Made by a program: the position numbers and the translations under genes | In this document: in pieces, positions 46,535-55,747 of the stretch | How the letters are laid out: every line of letters begins with the position of its first letter | Position numbering within the stretch: the first letter of the stretch is position 1 | NCBI GenBank assembly: GCA_964520425.1 | Contig: CAZFMX010000002.1 | Span: 49,251 to 113,250 of the forward strand | Length of the DNA: 64,000 bases | Origin: JAFGFY01 sp964520425 | GTDB taxonomy: Bacteria > Desulfobacterota > DSM-4660 > Desulfatiglandales > HGW-15 | Direction of reading: 5' to 3' | Notes under the pieces: generated by a model | The model's input: the letters and a program-made list of their open reading frames with translations, nothing else | Told to the model about the DNA's origin: nothing | Databases searched by the model: none

Positions 46535-48823
46535 TTAAAGGATGATATCATTTATTCTCTGACTAAGATCGGGGGAGTAACTGAGGACCTTTCCGTCGAC
46601 TCCCAAAACAGGCACCACTCCCATGAGGGAGTTTGTAACAAAGACATGGGTAGCTGTAAAAAGTCCGTCAGGATCTACTCTTTCTTTTTGGACCGAGTAA
46701 CCCCAATCGAGGAGGAGTTTACATACTTTTTCTTCCATAATCCCCGGCAGGACATGTGGCGATACGGGCCGAACAACCTTCTTGCCTGTGATCAGCAGAA
46801 TATTGGCCGTATTGGTCTCAGAAATACTCCCATCGGTATTCATGATCAACGCTTCGTCAACACCTTGGTTTTTCGCCCATTTTCCGGCCAAATAGTAATA
46901 CAGGTAGTTGAGGGTCTTGTGATCTGCGAGTGGTGAATAACGGGGGTAGGGATAGGTTGCGAGCCATAATCCTGGTTTGTTCGTCCCTGACAAGCGGTGG
47001 ATGTACGGCCTCGCGGTCAAAATGACCTTGTGATCAAATGGAGGCTTTTCCCGCCCCCCCCACGCGGCAATCACCTTGACCGCCACAGTCTCTTTTTCAT
47101 ACCTGTTTTCATGGATCACCTGATCAATAATTTCTCTCCACGAAAGATCAGGCTCCGGGCGATCAAAAAGGGCTTGCCATGTACGAGCAAACCGAGCCAT
47201 ATGGGCATCCAGGTGTTTAGCCTCCCCTTGATCGACCCGTATGGTTTCGAAGAATCCATACCCGTATTGAAACCCAAGATCAGTTATCTTTATGACGCCC
47301 TGATCAAATGGATGGATGGACCCGTTCACCCAAGCCACTTCTCCTGCACGTTCTCTTCTGCCTTTTTCTCCAAATACACCCATGAGGGTCTTACCCTTTT
47401 GCAACGTCTCGTCATACTCATCCGAAGGCTCAGAGTCATAGACAATACCTCCTCCCACGGAAAAAAGCATGTTCCCATCACAAATCGTCGCCGTGCGAAT
47501 AGCAATAGACAGGTCCAAGGTATCATGGAAACTCACATATCCTATTGAACCGGTATAGACGTGACGCCTGTGTGGCTCCAGTTCGTCAATAATTTCCATG
47601 GCTCTTATCTTGGGACAACCGGTGATCGATCCCCCTGGAAACGTTGCCTTCAGTAGGTCTACGGAATCGCAAGTGCCGGATAGTGTTCCTTCAACAATCG
47701 AGACTAAGTGGTACACATTCTCATATACTTCTACCCTTTTGTGTTGTCTCACCCGGACGGAACCTCCCTCGCAAACCCTTCCCAAATCGTTTCGTAAAAG
47801 ATCAACGATCATGGAAAGCTCTGCATCATCCTTTCTGCTTTCCTCCAATTCAATGGCGAGGGCCCGGTCTTCGGCTTCTGTCTCTCCTCGGGGCCTGGTT
47901 CCTTTGATGGGTCTGGTCTCAACAGACCCTTGCTGCCTCTTCAGAAATCTCTCTGGTGATGTCGAGATAATCTGGTGATCATGAGCATGGATGTAAGCAA
48001 AAAAAGGAGCCGGATTTGCATCATAAAGGGAAAGGAAGAGGCTGAAAGGATCCCCATCAAAGTCTGTTTGAAACCGCTGTGACAGATTCACCTGATAGAC
48101 ATGGCCGGAAGTGATATAGGCCCTGATCTTTTCGATCTGAATCATGTAATCAACCCTGTCAAAATTGGAGCTAAACCCACGCAGACTTCCCTTAAAGGGG
48201 CCTCGAATCAAAGGTCTTGTATCAAGGACGGATCGAAACCATTCCAAATCGTCATTCAGGCTTTCTTGCCCATCACATACACGATTCGAAACAGAAAGCC
48301 ATGTGTGCCCGCTTCTTTTGTCCTGGGTCACAATGACCGACGGGGCGAAAAGGCAGATATCCGGAAGGCCAAGGTCATCAAACGATGTACGGGGGAGATT
48401 CTCCAGGAAATCCTTTAGATCATATGAAAAGTACCCCATAAGGCCGGACCCAATAGGGACCGGTAGGCCGGGATCTTCCATGTGGAAGGTTTTGAGTATC
48501 ATACGAAGCGTGTCAAAAGGATCTGCTTCGAATCGAATAACCTGCTCTCCGATGGTAAGGACCATCTGACGGCCACGGCCCAAGAAGCCAAACCACGGTT
48601 TTGTGCCAAGGATATGATATTGAGCACAATCGAGTTCACCTCCGCTCAGAAGGACGACCGTCCCGGGGATTGAAGCAAACCGGCAAGAAAAATCCTGAAA
48701 GGGAGCGCCCGGATTAATCTCCTCCAGGTGAATATTCCCGATCTCCCCCGCTATTTTTCTCAGGTCATACACGGTGCACCCTCTTACTGCAGGAATTGAG
48801 ATGCCTCCCAGCCATCCTCTCAC
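46535..48823 (-). CDS. pabBC: Fused aminodeoxychorismate synthase I / aminodeoxychorismate lyase
   Basis: This 762-residue protein joins PabB (about 1-475) and the PLP enzyme PabC (about 495-762), which together make p-aminobenzoate for folate. PIKGTRPRG near residue 310 has the Lys typical of PabB; TrpE has Ala there, which argues against anthranilate synthase. GGSITGCPKIRAMEIID is the chorismate-enzyme signature. The PabC part shows DLGFQYGYGFFETIR and the PLP Lys in HKTLNYLYY. Its GTG start overlaps the pabA stop (GTGA), so the amidotransferase and synthase are translationally coupled. Confidence 0.93.
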   Translation of the reverse strand: MRGWLGGISIPAVRGCTVYDLRKIAGEIGNIHLEEINPGAPFQDFSCRFASIPGTVVLLSGGELDCAQYHILGTKPWFGFLGRGRQMVLTIGEQVIRFEADPFDTLRMILKTFHMEDPGLPVPIGSGLMGYFSYDLKDFLENLPRTSFDDLGLPDICLFAPSVIVTQDKRSGHTWLSVSNRVCDGQESLNDDLEWFRSVLDTRPLIRGPFKGSLRGFSSNFDRVDYMIQIEKIRAYITSGHVYQVNLSQRFQTDFDGDPFSLFLSLYDANPAPFFAYIHAHDHQIISTSPERFLKRQQGSVETRPIKGTRPRGETEAEDRALAIELEESRKDDAELSMIVDLLRNDLGRVCEGGSVRVRQHKRVEVYENVYHLVSIVEGTLSGTCDSVDLLKATFPGGSITGCPKIRAMEIIDELEPHRRHVYTGSIGYVSFHDTLDLSIAIRTATICDGNMLFSVGGGIVYDSEPSDEYDETLQKGKTLMGVFGEKGRRERAGEVAWVNGSIHPFDQGVIKITDLGFQYGYGFFETIRVDQGEAKHLDAHMARFARTWQALFDRPEPDLSWREIIDQVIHENRYEKETVAVKVIAAWGGREKPPFDHKVILTARPYIHRLSGTNKPGLWLATYPYPRYSPLADHKTLNYLYYYLAGKWAKNQGVDEALIMNTDGSISETNTANILLITGKKVVRPVSPHVLPGIMEEKVCKLLLDWGYSVQKERVDPDGLFTATHVFVTNSLMGVVPVLGVDGKVLSYSPDLSQRINDIIL

Positions 48824-49497
48824 ACCGATCCCGAGGTATCAATAGAGAGTCTTTGGCAATGTGTCCCGTCAGGGTAGGAGTCGATACGATCCTCCGGCAG
48901 TGGTTTTACTTTGCAGGAGTTCAGAGATCCCAGCCCAAGAAAATTTTCCACCACCAAAAAACCGTACTCCGTGAGAAAGCTTTCAGGATGGAACTGGACA
49001 CCATGAAGAGGAAACGAGGGATGCGATATTCCCATGACCACCCCGTCCTGGCTCCGGGAGGTAACCAGTAGCTCATTCCCCTTCAACCGAACAACAAGTG
49101 AATGGTAGCGGGCCGCAGCAAAAGGAGAAGGAATGCTCTTGAAAAGCCATTGTTGACGATGTTCAATGAGACTTGTCTTCCCATGCATGGGAATGGGGGC
49201 CCGAACCGTTTTCCCGCCGAAGGCCTCATTCATGCATTGCATTCCCAGGCACACCCCCAAGATAGGGACTTTGCTGCAAAAGGCCTTAATCAATTGAACA
49301 GATATCCCCGCATGGGCCGGGTCTTTAGGTCCCGGACTGATAAGGATGTAATCAGGATCATGCTCTTCGACCTCTTCTATTGATATTTTGTCACATCGAT
49401 GCACCTCAATATCAAGGTCATAGTGCATGAACATCTGGACCAAATTGTAGGTAAAGGAATCGTAATTATCGATGACCAGCAGCTTTGCCGATTTCAT
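48820..49497 (-). CDS. pabA: Aminodeoxychorismate synthase glutamine amidotransferase
   Basis: This 225-residue class I glutaminase supplies ammonia to PabB. The nucleophile Cys is in GVCLGMQ near residue 80 (Met replaces the common His of GVCLGHQ), and the His/Glu pair is in VQFHPESFLTE near residue 175. The C-terminus is about 35 residues longer than usual. A TrpG role is possible for the family but the PabB partner decides for PabA. GAGGTG precedes the ATG directly after a terminator-like hairpin. Confidence 0.92.
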   Translation of the reverse strand: MKSAKLLVIDNYDSFTYNLVQMFMHYDLDIEVHRCDKISIEEVEEHDPDYILISPGPKDPAHAGISVQLIKAFCSKVPILGVCLGMQCMNEAFGGKTVRAPIPMHGKTSLIEHRQQWLFKSIPSPFAAARYHSLVVRLKGNELLVTSRSQDGVVMGISHPSFPLHGVQFHPESFLTEYGFLVVENFLGLGSLNSCKVKPLPEDRIDSYPDGTHCQRLSIDTSGSV

Positions 49498-49506
49498 TTA
49501 CACCTC

Positions 49507-49542
49507 AAAAAAAGCCACCCGGACACGAGTCTGGGTGGCTTT
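49507..49542 (-). promoter_or_regulatory. Terminator-like hairpin in the pabA leader (candidate attenuator)
   Basis: On the minus strand AAAGCCACCCAGAC pairs with GTCCGGGTGGCTTT and is followed by a T run that merges with the GAGGTG site and ATG of pabA. No minus-strand gene lies within several hundred bases upstream, so it is not an upstream gene's terminator. A small GGC-GAAA-GCC hairpin overlaps the 5' arm and could compete with it. Confidence 0.6.
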
Positions 49543-49570
49543 CGCCTATGGCATAACTCAGTTAGATGGG

Positions 49571-49599
49571 AAGATATAGGATTTACCCCTATGCGTCAA
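49571..49599 (-). promoter_or_regulatory. Candidate promoter for pabA-pabBC
   Basis: TTGACG (49594-49599 on the minus strand) and TATCTT (49571-49576) are separated by 17 bases. Transcription from here would give a short leader of about 65 bases that contains the pabA hairpin. Confidence 0.45.
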
Positions 49600-49680
49600 G
49601 GATTTTACTCTAAAAAACAACAGGGAGGTAAAAGAGCCTAGTGCTCTATACCATATATTCACGGATCAAGTAGAAGATGA

Positions 49681-49907
49681 GGCATAGACTATTCCCTCAA
49701 GACGATATCTCAGAAAGAAATTCCACAGAATCCCGCCGTGATCTGAACTTTGAGGGAGTATGCCCCGGGGTGCGCCCCGGGGGGTACTCCTCCAAACCTA
49801 TCGCAGAATGTATAGCTCGCTTAAAAGGAACAGCCTCTTAAACCCTTAAAGTTCAGATCACCTTCACTGGCCCCTATCAATATCGTCTTGAGGGAATAGT
49901 CCATGCC
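49681..49907. repeat. Palindromic repeat family B, copy 1
   Basis: The outer 28 bases at 49681-49708 and 49880-49907 are inverted repeats with one mismatch (core ACTATTCCCTCAAGACGATA). An inner pair GATCTGAACTTT / AAAGTTCAGATC and a central CCCCGGGG..CCCCGGGG hairpin (49763-49782) are present. Weaker similarity to copy 2 continues on both sides (49651-49955). Confidence 0.85.
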
Positions 49908-50213
49908 TTATTGCACATTAGAATAATCTGGAATTCTGTTAAGAACCTCGAATATCAATCCAAGTAACTATAATAGGAGGCACTAGGATTCCCGGAGAAC
50001 CTCTCGAACGTTCATTCCGCACACATCTCTTGACTTTCTCACCTTTTTTGAAGAGATTCAATTAAGAATCCCGGGAACTAAAAAATAAGGCTCCTTAAAA
50101 GAATTTGTGGATTCATATATGATATGGAAAAACAGAACAAGTTGAAGATTCAAGGATTTTTGATGATTATGTTGGACCCGTTATTCCAGTCCAGAATTCT
50201 AAGTAGATATTTG

Positions 50214-50408
50214 GGAAAGGTGGCGAAATTTTTTCTTCGGTTCCAAGGCTCCCGGACTGGTCTTTTCTACGACTTATCTGCGAGGGAAACGCCCCCTCCG
50301 CTGTCCTCCCGCTCCTTTGATGCGTGAGTCAGGGCTTCCCCCACAGATAAATCGTGAAAAGACGGCGGCCTCCCACCAGTCACTCCGAAAAGACCTCGCC
50401 ACCTTACC
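50214..50408. repeat. Palindromic repeat family A, copy 2 (195 bp)
   Basis: The ends GGAAAGGTGGCGA (50214-50226) and TCGCCACCTTACC (50396-50408) are inverted repeats. Inner arms TCTTTTCTACGACTTATCTG and CAGATAAATCGTGAAAAGA pair with few mismatches. Boxes CCCGGACTGGT and the complement of GTGACTGGTGGGAGGCC are the family hallmarks. It lies upstream of the RmlD-like gene. Confidence 0.85.
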
Positions 50409-50506
50409 AGAATTTCCACTTTGTTCTATTATTCCGCTTTACATATAGACCCACAGATTCTCGTGAGGGGCCAAAAAATGGAAAGGACCCGGTTTTACCT
50501 GAAAAA

Positions 50507-51376
50507 ATGAAGAGATTACTTATTACAGGCGCCAGCGGCTTTTTGGGGTGGAACGTCAGTCGAATAGCAAAATCAGATTGGACCGTGTTCGGCACCTCCC
50601 TCTCCCACCCCTTGTATATCCAAGATGTCACCCTCATAACAGTGGATCTGACTCTATTCAGAGACCTCAAACAGCTTTTTGATGATGTCAAACCAGATGC
50701 TTTAATCCATACGGCTGCTATGGCAGATCCGAACTTCTGCCAACAAAACCGCACTATATCCCACAGTATCAACACGAAAGTCCCCATAAACATCGCTGGT
50801 CTCTGTTCAGAGCTTAAGATTCCGTGTCTTTTCACGTCTTCAGATCTAGTCTTCGATGGGTTGACTCCACCCTATTCGGAAGACGATGAACCCTCGCCGA
50901 CTTCTTTCTATGGGGAGCAGAAGGCCATGGCGGAAACCGGCATGAAGGATCGATATCCTTCGACGGTAATCTGCCGCATGTCCCTGATGTTTGGCGATCC
51001 AGGACCGGTAGCCACAAGTTTTATTCAGCCCATGCTTCATGCCATTCAATCAGGCAAGACTATTAACCTCTTTACCGATGAATTCAGGACACCTGTGAGT
51101 GGGAGAAATGCGGCAAAGGGGCTTTTGATTGCTTTAAATAAACGGCCTGGAATGATTCACCTTGGAGGGCTTGAGAGAATTTCTCGCTATGAATTCGGGA
51201 AACTGCTGTGCGAAAGTTTTGGATTGTCAAATGCGCAATTAAACCCTTGCCGACAACAAGACCTGAAGATGTCCGCACCCAGACCCCCTGATGTCTCCCT
51301 TGATATTTCAAAGGCCCGAGCCCTAGGATATAATCCTAAATCGCTCAAAGAAGAGATGGAAGCACTGAAGGCTTGA
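50507..51376 (+). CDS. RmlD-type SDR oxidoreductase
   Basis: About 289 residues of an extended short-chain dehydrogenase in the dTDP-4-dehydrorhamnose reductase (RmlD) superfamily. LLITGASGFLGWNVS is the nucleotide-binding motif, HTAAMADPNFC follows, and FYGEQKAMAE carries the catalytic Tyr/Lys. Relatives reduce nucleotide sugars or act as MAT regulatory subunits; substrate unknown. The frame extends 51 codons upstream into repeat A2, but the domain begins at the ATG 50507, chosen here though its ribosome binding site is weak. The gene is flanked by family B repeats and has no other sugar genes nearby. Confidence 0.85.
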   Translation: MKRLLITGASGFLGWNVSRIAKSDWTVFGTSLSHPLYIQDVTLITVDLTLFRDLKQLFDDVKPDALIHTAAMADPNFCQQNRTISHSINTKVPINIAGLCSELKIPCLFTSSDLVFDGLTPPYSEDDEPSPTSFYGEQKAMAETGMKDRYPSTVICRMSLMFGDPGPVATSFIQPMLHAIQSGKTINLFTDEFRTPVSGRNAAKGLLIALNKRPGMIHLGGLERISRYEFGKLLCESFGLSNAQLNPCRQQDLKMSAPRPPDVSLDISKARALGYNPKSLKEEMEALKA

Positions 51377-51450
51377 GTCTCAGGGCGAACGGAGGATTTA
51401 CTTAATAAAATTGTCGTTTATCATATATTCGCGGAGCAAGTAAGAAATGA

Positions 51451-51651
51451 GACATGGGCTGTTCCCTGAAAACGATATCTCAGAAAGAAATTCCACTGAA
51501 TCTCGCAATGGTCTGAACTTTGAGGGTTTACGCCTCCGAACCTATCGCAAAATGTATAGCTCGCTTAAAAGAAACAGCCTCTTAAACCCTAAAAGTTCAG
51601 ATCACCGTCACTGGCCCCTATAGATATCGTCTTGAGGGAATAGTCCGTGCC
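51451..51651. repeat. Palindromic repeat family B, copy 2
   Basis: Outer ends 51451-51480 and 51622-51651 are inverted repeats with several mismatches and match copy 1. The inner segment (AGAAAGAAATTCCAC, GTCTGAACTTTGAGGG, AAAAGTTCAGATCACC) is shared, but the central C/G hairpin of copy 1 is absent. The remaining bases to 51983 hold no recognised gene. Confidence 0.8.
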
Positions 51652-51983
51652 TTACTAAATGTAAAAATCATCGAGAATTCTATCATGAACACTGAATAAT
51701 AATCTCAGAAATTATGATACGAAACACTAATTGATATACTTCGGTTTCTAGCTTTGTAATTGCCGGCCTTCAGCCTTTTAACTAGATTATTACCGCTGGA
51801 CAACCCTAATGGATGTTTGATATTTAAGAGGTATTGAAGAATCCTGACTTGACACTCCTTCAGTATGCACAGCCTCTTTTTGAACCATAGGGTAAGGGGC
51901 AACTCACTTTGTTTCTTGTTTGCCGCGGTCTCTTTTTTGCTTCTCTAAAATTCAGAGATCACTTTTCTTGGGGGTGATAGAAA

Positions 51984-52589
51984 ATGAAAGTACATGAATG
52001 GATGACCAAAAATCCCATAACAGTCTCCAAGGACGAAGATATCCGAGGATGTATGGATTTGATGACAGAGCATTCCATCAGGCATTTACCTGTGGTGGAG
52101 GGGCAAAAACTCATTGGATTTGTGACAGAAAGTGACTTACGCGAGGTGTCTTCGACATCCTCTGCGGAGGGTACGTCCATTGAAGACTTTATGGTCATGG
52201 ACCCCATCACTGTGAGCCCGGACACGGACATAGAAGATGCGGCCAAACTCATATACTACCACAAGATAGGAGGCCTCCCCGTGGTTGATAATGAGGAATT
52301 CGTCGGCATTATCACGGTGGTGGATCTGCTGGGAGTCTTTATCGAGTTAATGGGCGTCATGAAATCCAGTTCGAGAATAGACGTCATCTTGGGTGATGAG
52401 CCGAAGGCCTTCGAACGGGTCTCGGCCATCATTAGAGGCGCGGGAGGAGACATTATCAGCGTCGGGATGTCAGGAGACCGTTCCAAGACAAACCGCGTCC
52501 ATTTCTTTCGACTGGAGAAGTGCGATGTGGACCATATCAGCAGCAGGCTCCAAGACGCAGGTTATGAAGTCGTCTCTTCAGCAACCTAG
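51984..52589 (+). CDS. CBS-pair protein with ACT-like C-terminus (AcuB-like)
   Basis: This 201-residue cytoplasmic protein has two CBS motifs (about 1-60 and 68-125; VHEWMTKNPITVSKD, DFMVMDPITVSPD), which usually bind adenosine nucleotides, and a C-terminal region (about 132-200) of ACT-like pattern ending in LQDAGYEVVSS. The layout matches proteins annotated as AcuB-like in deltaproteobacteria; the ligand and target are unknown. GGGGGTGAT precedes the ATG. It converges with glnS, whose stop overlaps its end by four bases. Confidence 0.85.
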   Translation: MKVHEWMTKNPITVSKDEDIRGCMDLMTEHSIRHLPVVEGQKLIGFVTESDLREVSSTSSAEGTSIEDFMVMDPITVSPDTDIEDAAKLIYYHKIGGLPVVDNEEFVGIITVVDLLGVFIELMGVMKSSSRIDVILGDEPKAFERVSAIIRGAGGDIISVGMSGDRSKTNRVHFFRLEKCDVDHISSRLQDAGYEVVSSAT

Positions 52590-54292
52590 CCTCTGCCCCG
52601 TATCTCTGCCTCCTTGATCTTTCCCCATGTATCACGCAATGGGACTGTGCGATTGAACACAAGCGCCTCTTCGGTGGAATCCTCTGTGTCCACACAGAAA
52701 TAGCCTAATCTCTCAAACTGATAATGACTTCTGGGAACTGCACCCGCCAGAGTAGATTCGACTCGAGCTGAAGAGATAATATCAAGGGAGTCAGGGTTCA
52801 ACTGAGCTATAAAATCAGTGCCATCCTTACTCTCTTCAGGATTTGTTCTGTTAAAGAGACGATCATATAAACGAACCTCAGCCCTAAGTGAACCCACGGC
52901 AGAGACCCAATGTAGTGTAGCTTTTACCTTACGCCCGTCAGGGGAATCACCCCCTTTCGTCATCGGATCATAGGTGCAGCGGAGTTCAATGACTTCTCCC
53001 GTCTCAGCATCCTTCACCACATCGATACATTTGATGAAGTATGCATACCTTAGCCGCACTTCCCGCCCAGGAGCCAATCGAAAGAATTTCTTTGGGGGTG
53101 ACTCTAAGAAGTCATCCTGTTCAATGTACAAAACTCGAGAAAAGGGTACCTTCCGTGTCCCCATACTCGGGTCTTCAGGATTATTCACGGCTTCCAGCTC
53201 TTCCACCTGATCTTCCGGATAGTTCTCGATAACCACCTTCAGGGGCCTCAATACGCCCATCACACGGGGAACGCGTTTGTTCAAGTCCTCACGGAGACAA
53301 TGTTCAAGGAGTGCCACATCCACCATGCTCTCCTTCTTGGCCACGCCGATTCGGTCACAGAAATCCCGAATAGACTCCGGTGTATACCCTCGTCGTCTCA
53401 AACCTGATAGGGTGGGCAATCGTGGATCATCCCAACCACTCACGTACCCCTCATCCACAAGCCTCATGAGTTTTCGTTTGCTCATCACCGTATAGTTCAG
53501 GTTGAGGCGGGCAAACTCGATCTGCTGCGGATGATGGATGCCCAGTTGTTCGATGAACCAGTCGTAAAGAGGACGATGATCTTCAAACTCCAACGAACAG
53601 AGCGAATGGGTGATCCCTTCAATGGAATCGGACTGTCCATGGGTAAAGTCATACATGGGATAGATGCACCATTTATCACCTGTTCTGTGATGTCTCACGT
53701 TTAGTACCCGGTATATGACCGGATCCCGCATATTCAAATTCCCTGAGGACATGTCAATCTTCGCCCGGAGAACACAGGTCCCATCATCAAACTCTCCATC
53801 CCGCATGGCCTCAAACAGTCTCAGATTTTCTTCAACAGGCCTGTCACGGTAAGGGCTCTCCTTGCCCCGTTCTGTCAGTGTTCCACGGTACTGTCTGATC
53901 TCCTTTGCGTTCAGACTATCCACATAGGCCTTTCCATCCTTAATAAGCTGGACAGCCCACTCGTAGAGTTGATCAAAGTAGTCTGACGCATAGTATTCTC
54001 TGTCCTCCCAGTTGAATCCGAGCCATCTAATGTCTTCTTTGATGGCCTCAATATACTCCTCTTCTTCTTTGAGAGGGTTGGTATCATCAAAACGTAGATT
54101 GCAGGTTCCTCCGAATTCGGCAGCAAGGCCAAAGTTGATACAAATGGCTTTGGCGTGACCGATATGGAGGTACCCATTGGGCTCCGGAGGGAAACGCATA
54201 CGGACTCGGCCATGGTTCTTGCCGGTGGCCATATCTTCCCTGATGATATTACGAATGAAATTTGATGGTGACGCGGCATCTGTTTTGATCAC
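52586..54292 (-). CDS. glnS: Glutaminyl-tRNA synthetase
   Basis: About 568 residues of a class I synthetase that charges tRNA-Gln directly. The HIGH motif is present as HIGH in PNGYLHIGHAKA near residue 37 and the KMSKS motif as VMSKRKL; FPPEPNG and the RFDDTNP segment are typical. Two beta-barrel anticodon domains form the C-terminus. The GTG at 54292 has AAGGAAG eight bases upstream and gives a normal N-terminus; the TTG at 54313 is less likely. A terminator-like hairpin lies in the leader. Confidence 0.96.
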   Translation of the reverse strand: MIKTDAASPSNFIRNIIREDMATGKNHGRVRMRFPPEPNGYLHIGHAKAICINFGLAAEFGGTCNLRFDDTNPLKEEEEYIEAIKEDIRWLGFNWEDREYYASDYFDQLYEWAVQLIKDGKAYVDSLNAKEIRQYRGTLTERGKESPYRDRPVEENLRLFEAMRDGEFDDGTCVLRAKIDMSSGNLNMRDPVIYRVLNVRHHRTGDKWCIYPMYDFTHGQSDSIEGITHSLCSLEFEDHRPLYDWFIEQLGIHHPQQIEFARLNLNYTVMSKRKLMRLVDEGYVSGWDDPRLPTLSGLRRRGYTPESIRDFCDRIGVAKKESMVDVALLEHCLREDLNKRVPRVMGVLRPLKVVIENYPEDQVEELEAVNNPEDPSMGTRKVPFSRVLYIEQDDFLESPPKKFFRLAPGREVRLRYAYFIKCIDVVKDAETGEVIELRCTYDPMTKGGDSPDGRKVKATLHWVSAVGSLRAEVRLYDRLFNRTNPEESKDGTDFIAQLNPDSLDIISSARVESTLAGAVPRSHYQFERLGYFCVDTEDSTEEALVFNRTVPLRDTWGKIKEAEIRGRG

Positions 54293-54372
54293 GATGTCTG
54301 CTTCCTTTTCCAAGTGGTTTGTGAATATTCAACTTAGCATATAACACATTCCAATATATTGTGAAAGGCCTC

Positions 54373-54457
54373 AAAAAAAAGCCTCCCAGAATGCCGTGTC
54401 CATTCACGCACACCCGAGAGGCTGCTATAAGTACCGCCCCAACCTCCTTATTTTATA
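54373..54457 (-). ncRNA. Candidate leader RNA or small RNA upstream of glnS
   Basis: On the minus strand TATAAAAT (54450-54457) is followed by about 70 bases that end in a stem (AGCCTC at 54418-54423 with GAGGCT at 54380-54385, plus inner GTGT/ACAC pairing) and eight T. The unit could be a short RNA or an attenuator in the glnS leader. No T-box core sequence is seen, and the -35 is poor. Confidence 0.4.
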
Positions 54458-54782
54458 TACCGCCAAAGGATTATTCCTTCAGAGGCTTGTTTGTTGTGTT
54501 GAAGTTGGCAGTACTCAAACACCTGTGATTGTATAATAGCAGGAAGTATGCCACGATTCGGCAGAGGACTTTTCATTTTGATTTCAATCAGTTGTACCAA
54601 GCCTGATAAGGCACTCTCTGTAGAACTGGAAAAAGATATCCATCTTGTCTGAAAAGAAATCCCACTTTTGTGAAAAAGACTACATACACGAAAGGAGTGG
54701 TTGCGGGTTTAGAGGTATTTCTGTAGGCTGAGTACTCTTGCCATATAGGGAAAGGTTCAAGTAGCCCCCTCGAAGGGGGCTC

Positions 54783-54972
54783 AAGGGACAGAGGCTTTTC
54801 TGTTGTGACTGGTGGGAGGACGCCGTCTTCTCATGACTTATCTGTGGGGGAAGCCCTGGCTAACGCTCCGAAGGAGCGGGAGAACAGCGGAGGGGGCAAG
54901 TTTACCTTACAGATAAGTCGTAGAAAAGACCAGGCCGGGAGCCTCGGAACGGAAGAAAAGCCTCTATCCCTT
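54783..54972. repeat. Palindromic repeat family A, copy 3 (190 bp)
   Basis: Ends AAGGGACAGAGGCTTTTC (54783-54800) and GAAAAGCCTCTATCCCTT (54955-54972) differ at one position. Orientation is inverted relative to copies 1, 2 and 4. Inner arms ATGACTTATCTG and CAGATAAGTCGT pair. A perfect 7-bp hairpin GCCCCCT-CGA-AGGGGGC (54764-54780) abuts the left end, as in copy 5, and GCATCTCTCCTCTA follows the right end. Confidence 0.85.
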
Positions 54973-55031
54973 GGGCATCTCTCCTCTAGGAATCAACCAT
55001 ACTTTTTCACCCGGACTTTGTGCCTGTAGAT

Positions 55032-55742
55032 CTATGCCCTTTTCAGAAAGTCTTCTATGGGCTCAAGATTAAGATTCGTCTCTATGGCCCTTTTGACTTC
55101 TTCGTTGTCGAATCCGGGCATGAAGGGAATGGCTCCAAGAAAAGGGGCTTTGGCCCAGCGCCTGAGCGCCTCAGCATTGAGCGTTTCAGGCAAGCCTTGT
55201 TGGTCGGATGCATGATTCATAACGATGCCAAGCACAGGAATTTCACGTTCCCGTGCATGGGCAAGGGTAAGGAGAGTATGGTTGATGATTCCGAGTTTGG
55301 CTTCTGTGACCAGAAGAAGGGGGAGATCGAGTTCCTTGACCAGGTCTGCCAAAAAAAAATTACCGAATAGGGGGACCAGAAAACCACCGGCCCCCTCCAC
55401 AATAACCATATCGTAACGGGATATCAGGATCTCGAAGGCTCTCCGAATGACCTCTAACCTGATTTCAACCCCTTCTCTTTCAGCGGCAAGCGCAGGAGCT
55501 ATAGGGGCTTCCAATGCGTAGGGGTTGATCGTATCAAGGTCATCCTGACTCTCAGCCGCATTTTTCAGCATGATCGCGTCTTCGGGAATCAGCCCTCTCT
55601 CCTCACGCCGACAGCCCGATTCCGCCGGTTTCATCACGCCGACACGCATACCCCTTTCTTTGAACAAAGTGATCAAACCCACACTCACCAGCGTCTTGCC
55701 CACACCGGTGTCCGTCCCTGTGATAAAAAGTCCTTTGCCCAC
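55032..55742 (-). CDS. bioD: Dethiobiotin synthetase
   Basis: This 236-residue ATP-dependent enzyme closes the ureido ring of dethiobiotin from 7,8-diaminopelargonate and CO2. The P-loop GTDTGVGKT is at residues 9-17, the KPAESG substrate loop near 39 and VEGAGGFLVP near 115. The GTG start lies five bases after the bioA stop, so it is the last gene of the birA-bioF-bioA-bioD run. Confidence 0.96.
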   Translation of the reverse strand: MGKGLFITGTDTGVGKTLVSVGLITLFKERGMRVGVMKPAESGCRREERGLIPEDAIMLKNAAESQDDLDTINPYALEAPIAPALAAEREGVEIRLEVIRRAFEILISRYDMVIVEGAGGFLVPLFGNFFLADLVKELDLPLLLVTEAKLGIINHTLLTLAHAREREIPVLGIVMNHASDQQGLPETLNAEALRRWAKAPFLGAIPFMPGFDNEEVKRAIETNLNLEPIEDFLKRA

Positions 55743-55747
55743 GTCCT

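Noticed and set aside
50354..50506. Upstream 51-codon extension of the RmlD-like gene
   Set aside because: It overlaps repeat A2 and lacks family similarity; the Rossmann domain starts at 50507.
54361..54480. T-box riboswitch for glnS
   Set aside because: The conserved T-box core and specifier loop are not present; only a terminator-like stem is seen.
54805..55029. Plus-strand frame of 74 codons
   Set aside because: It lies almost entirely inside repeat A3 and its flank, so it is an accident of the palindrome.
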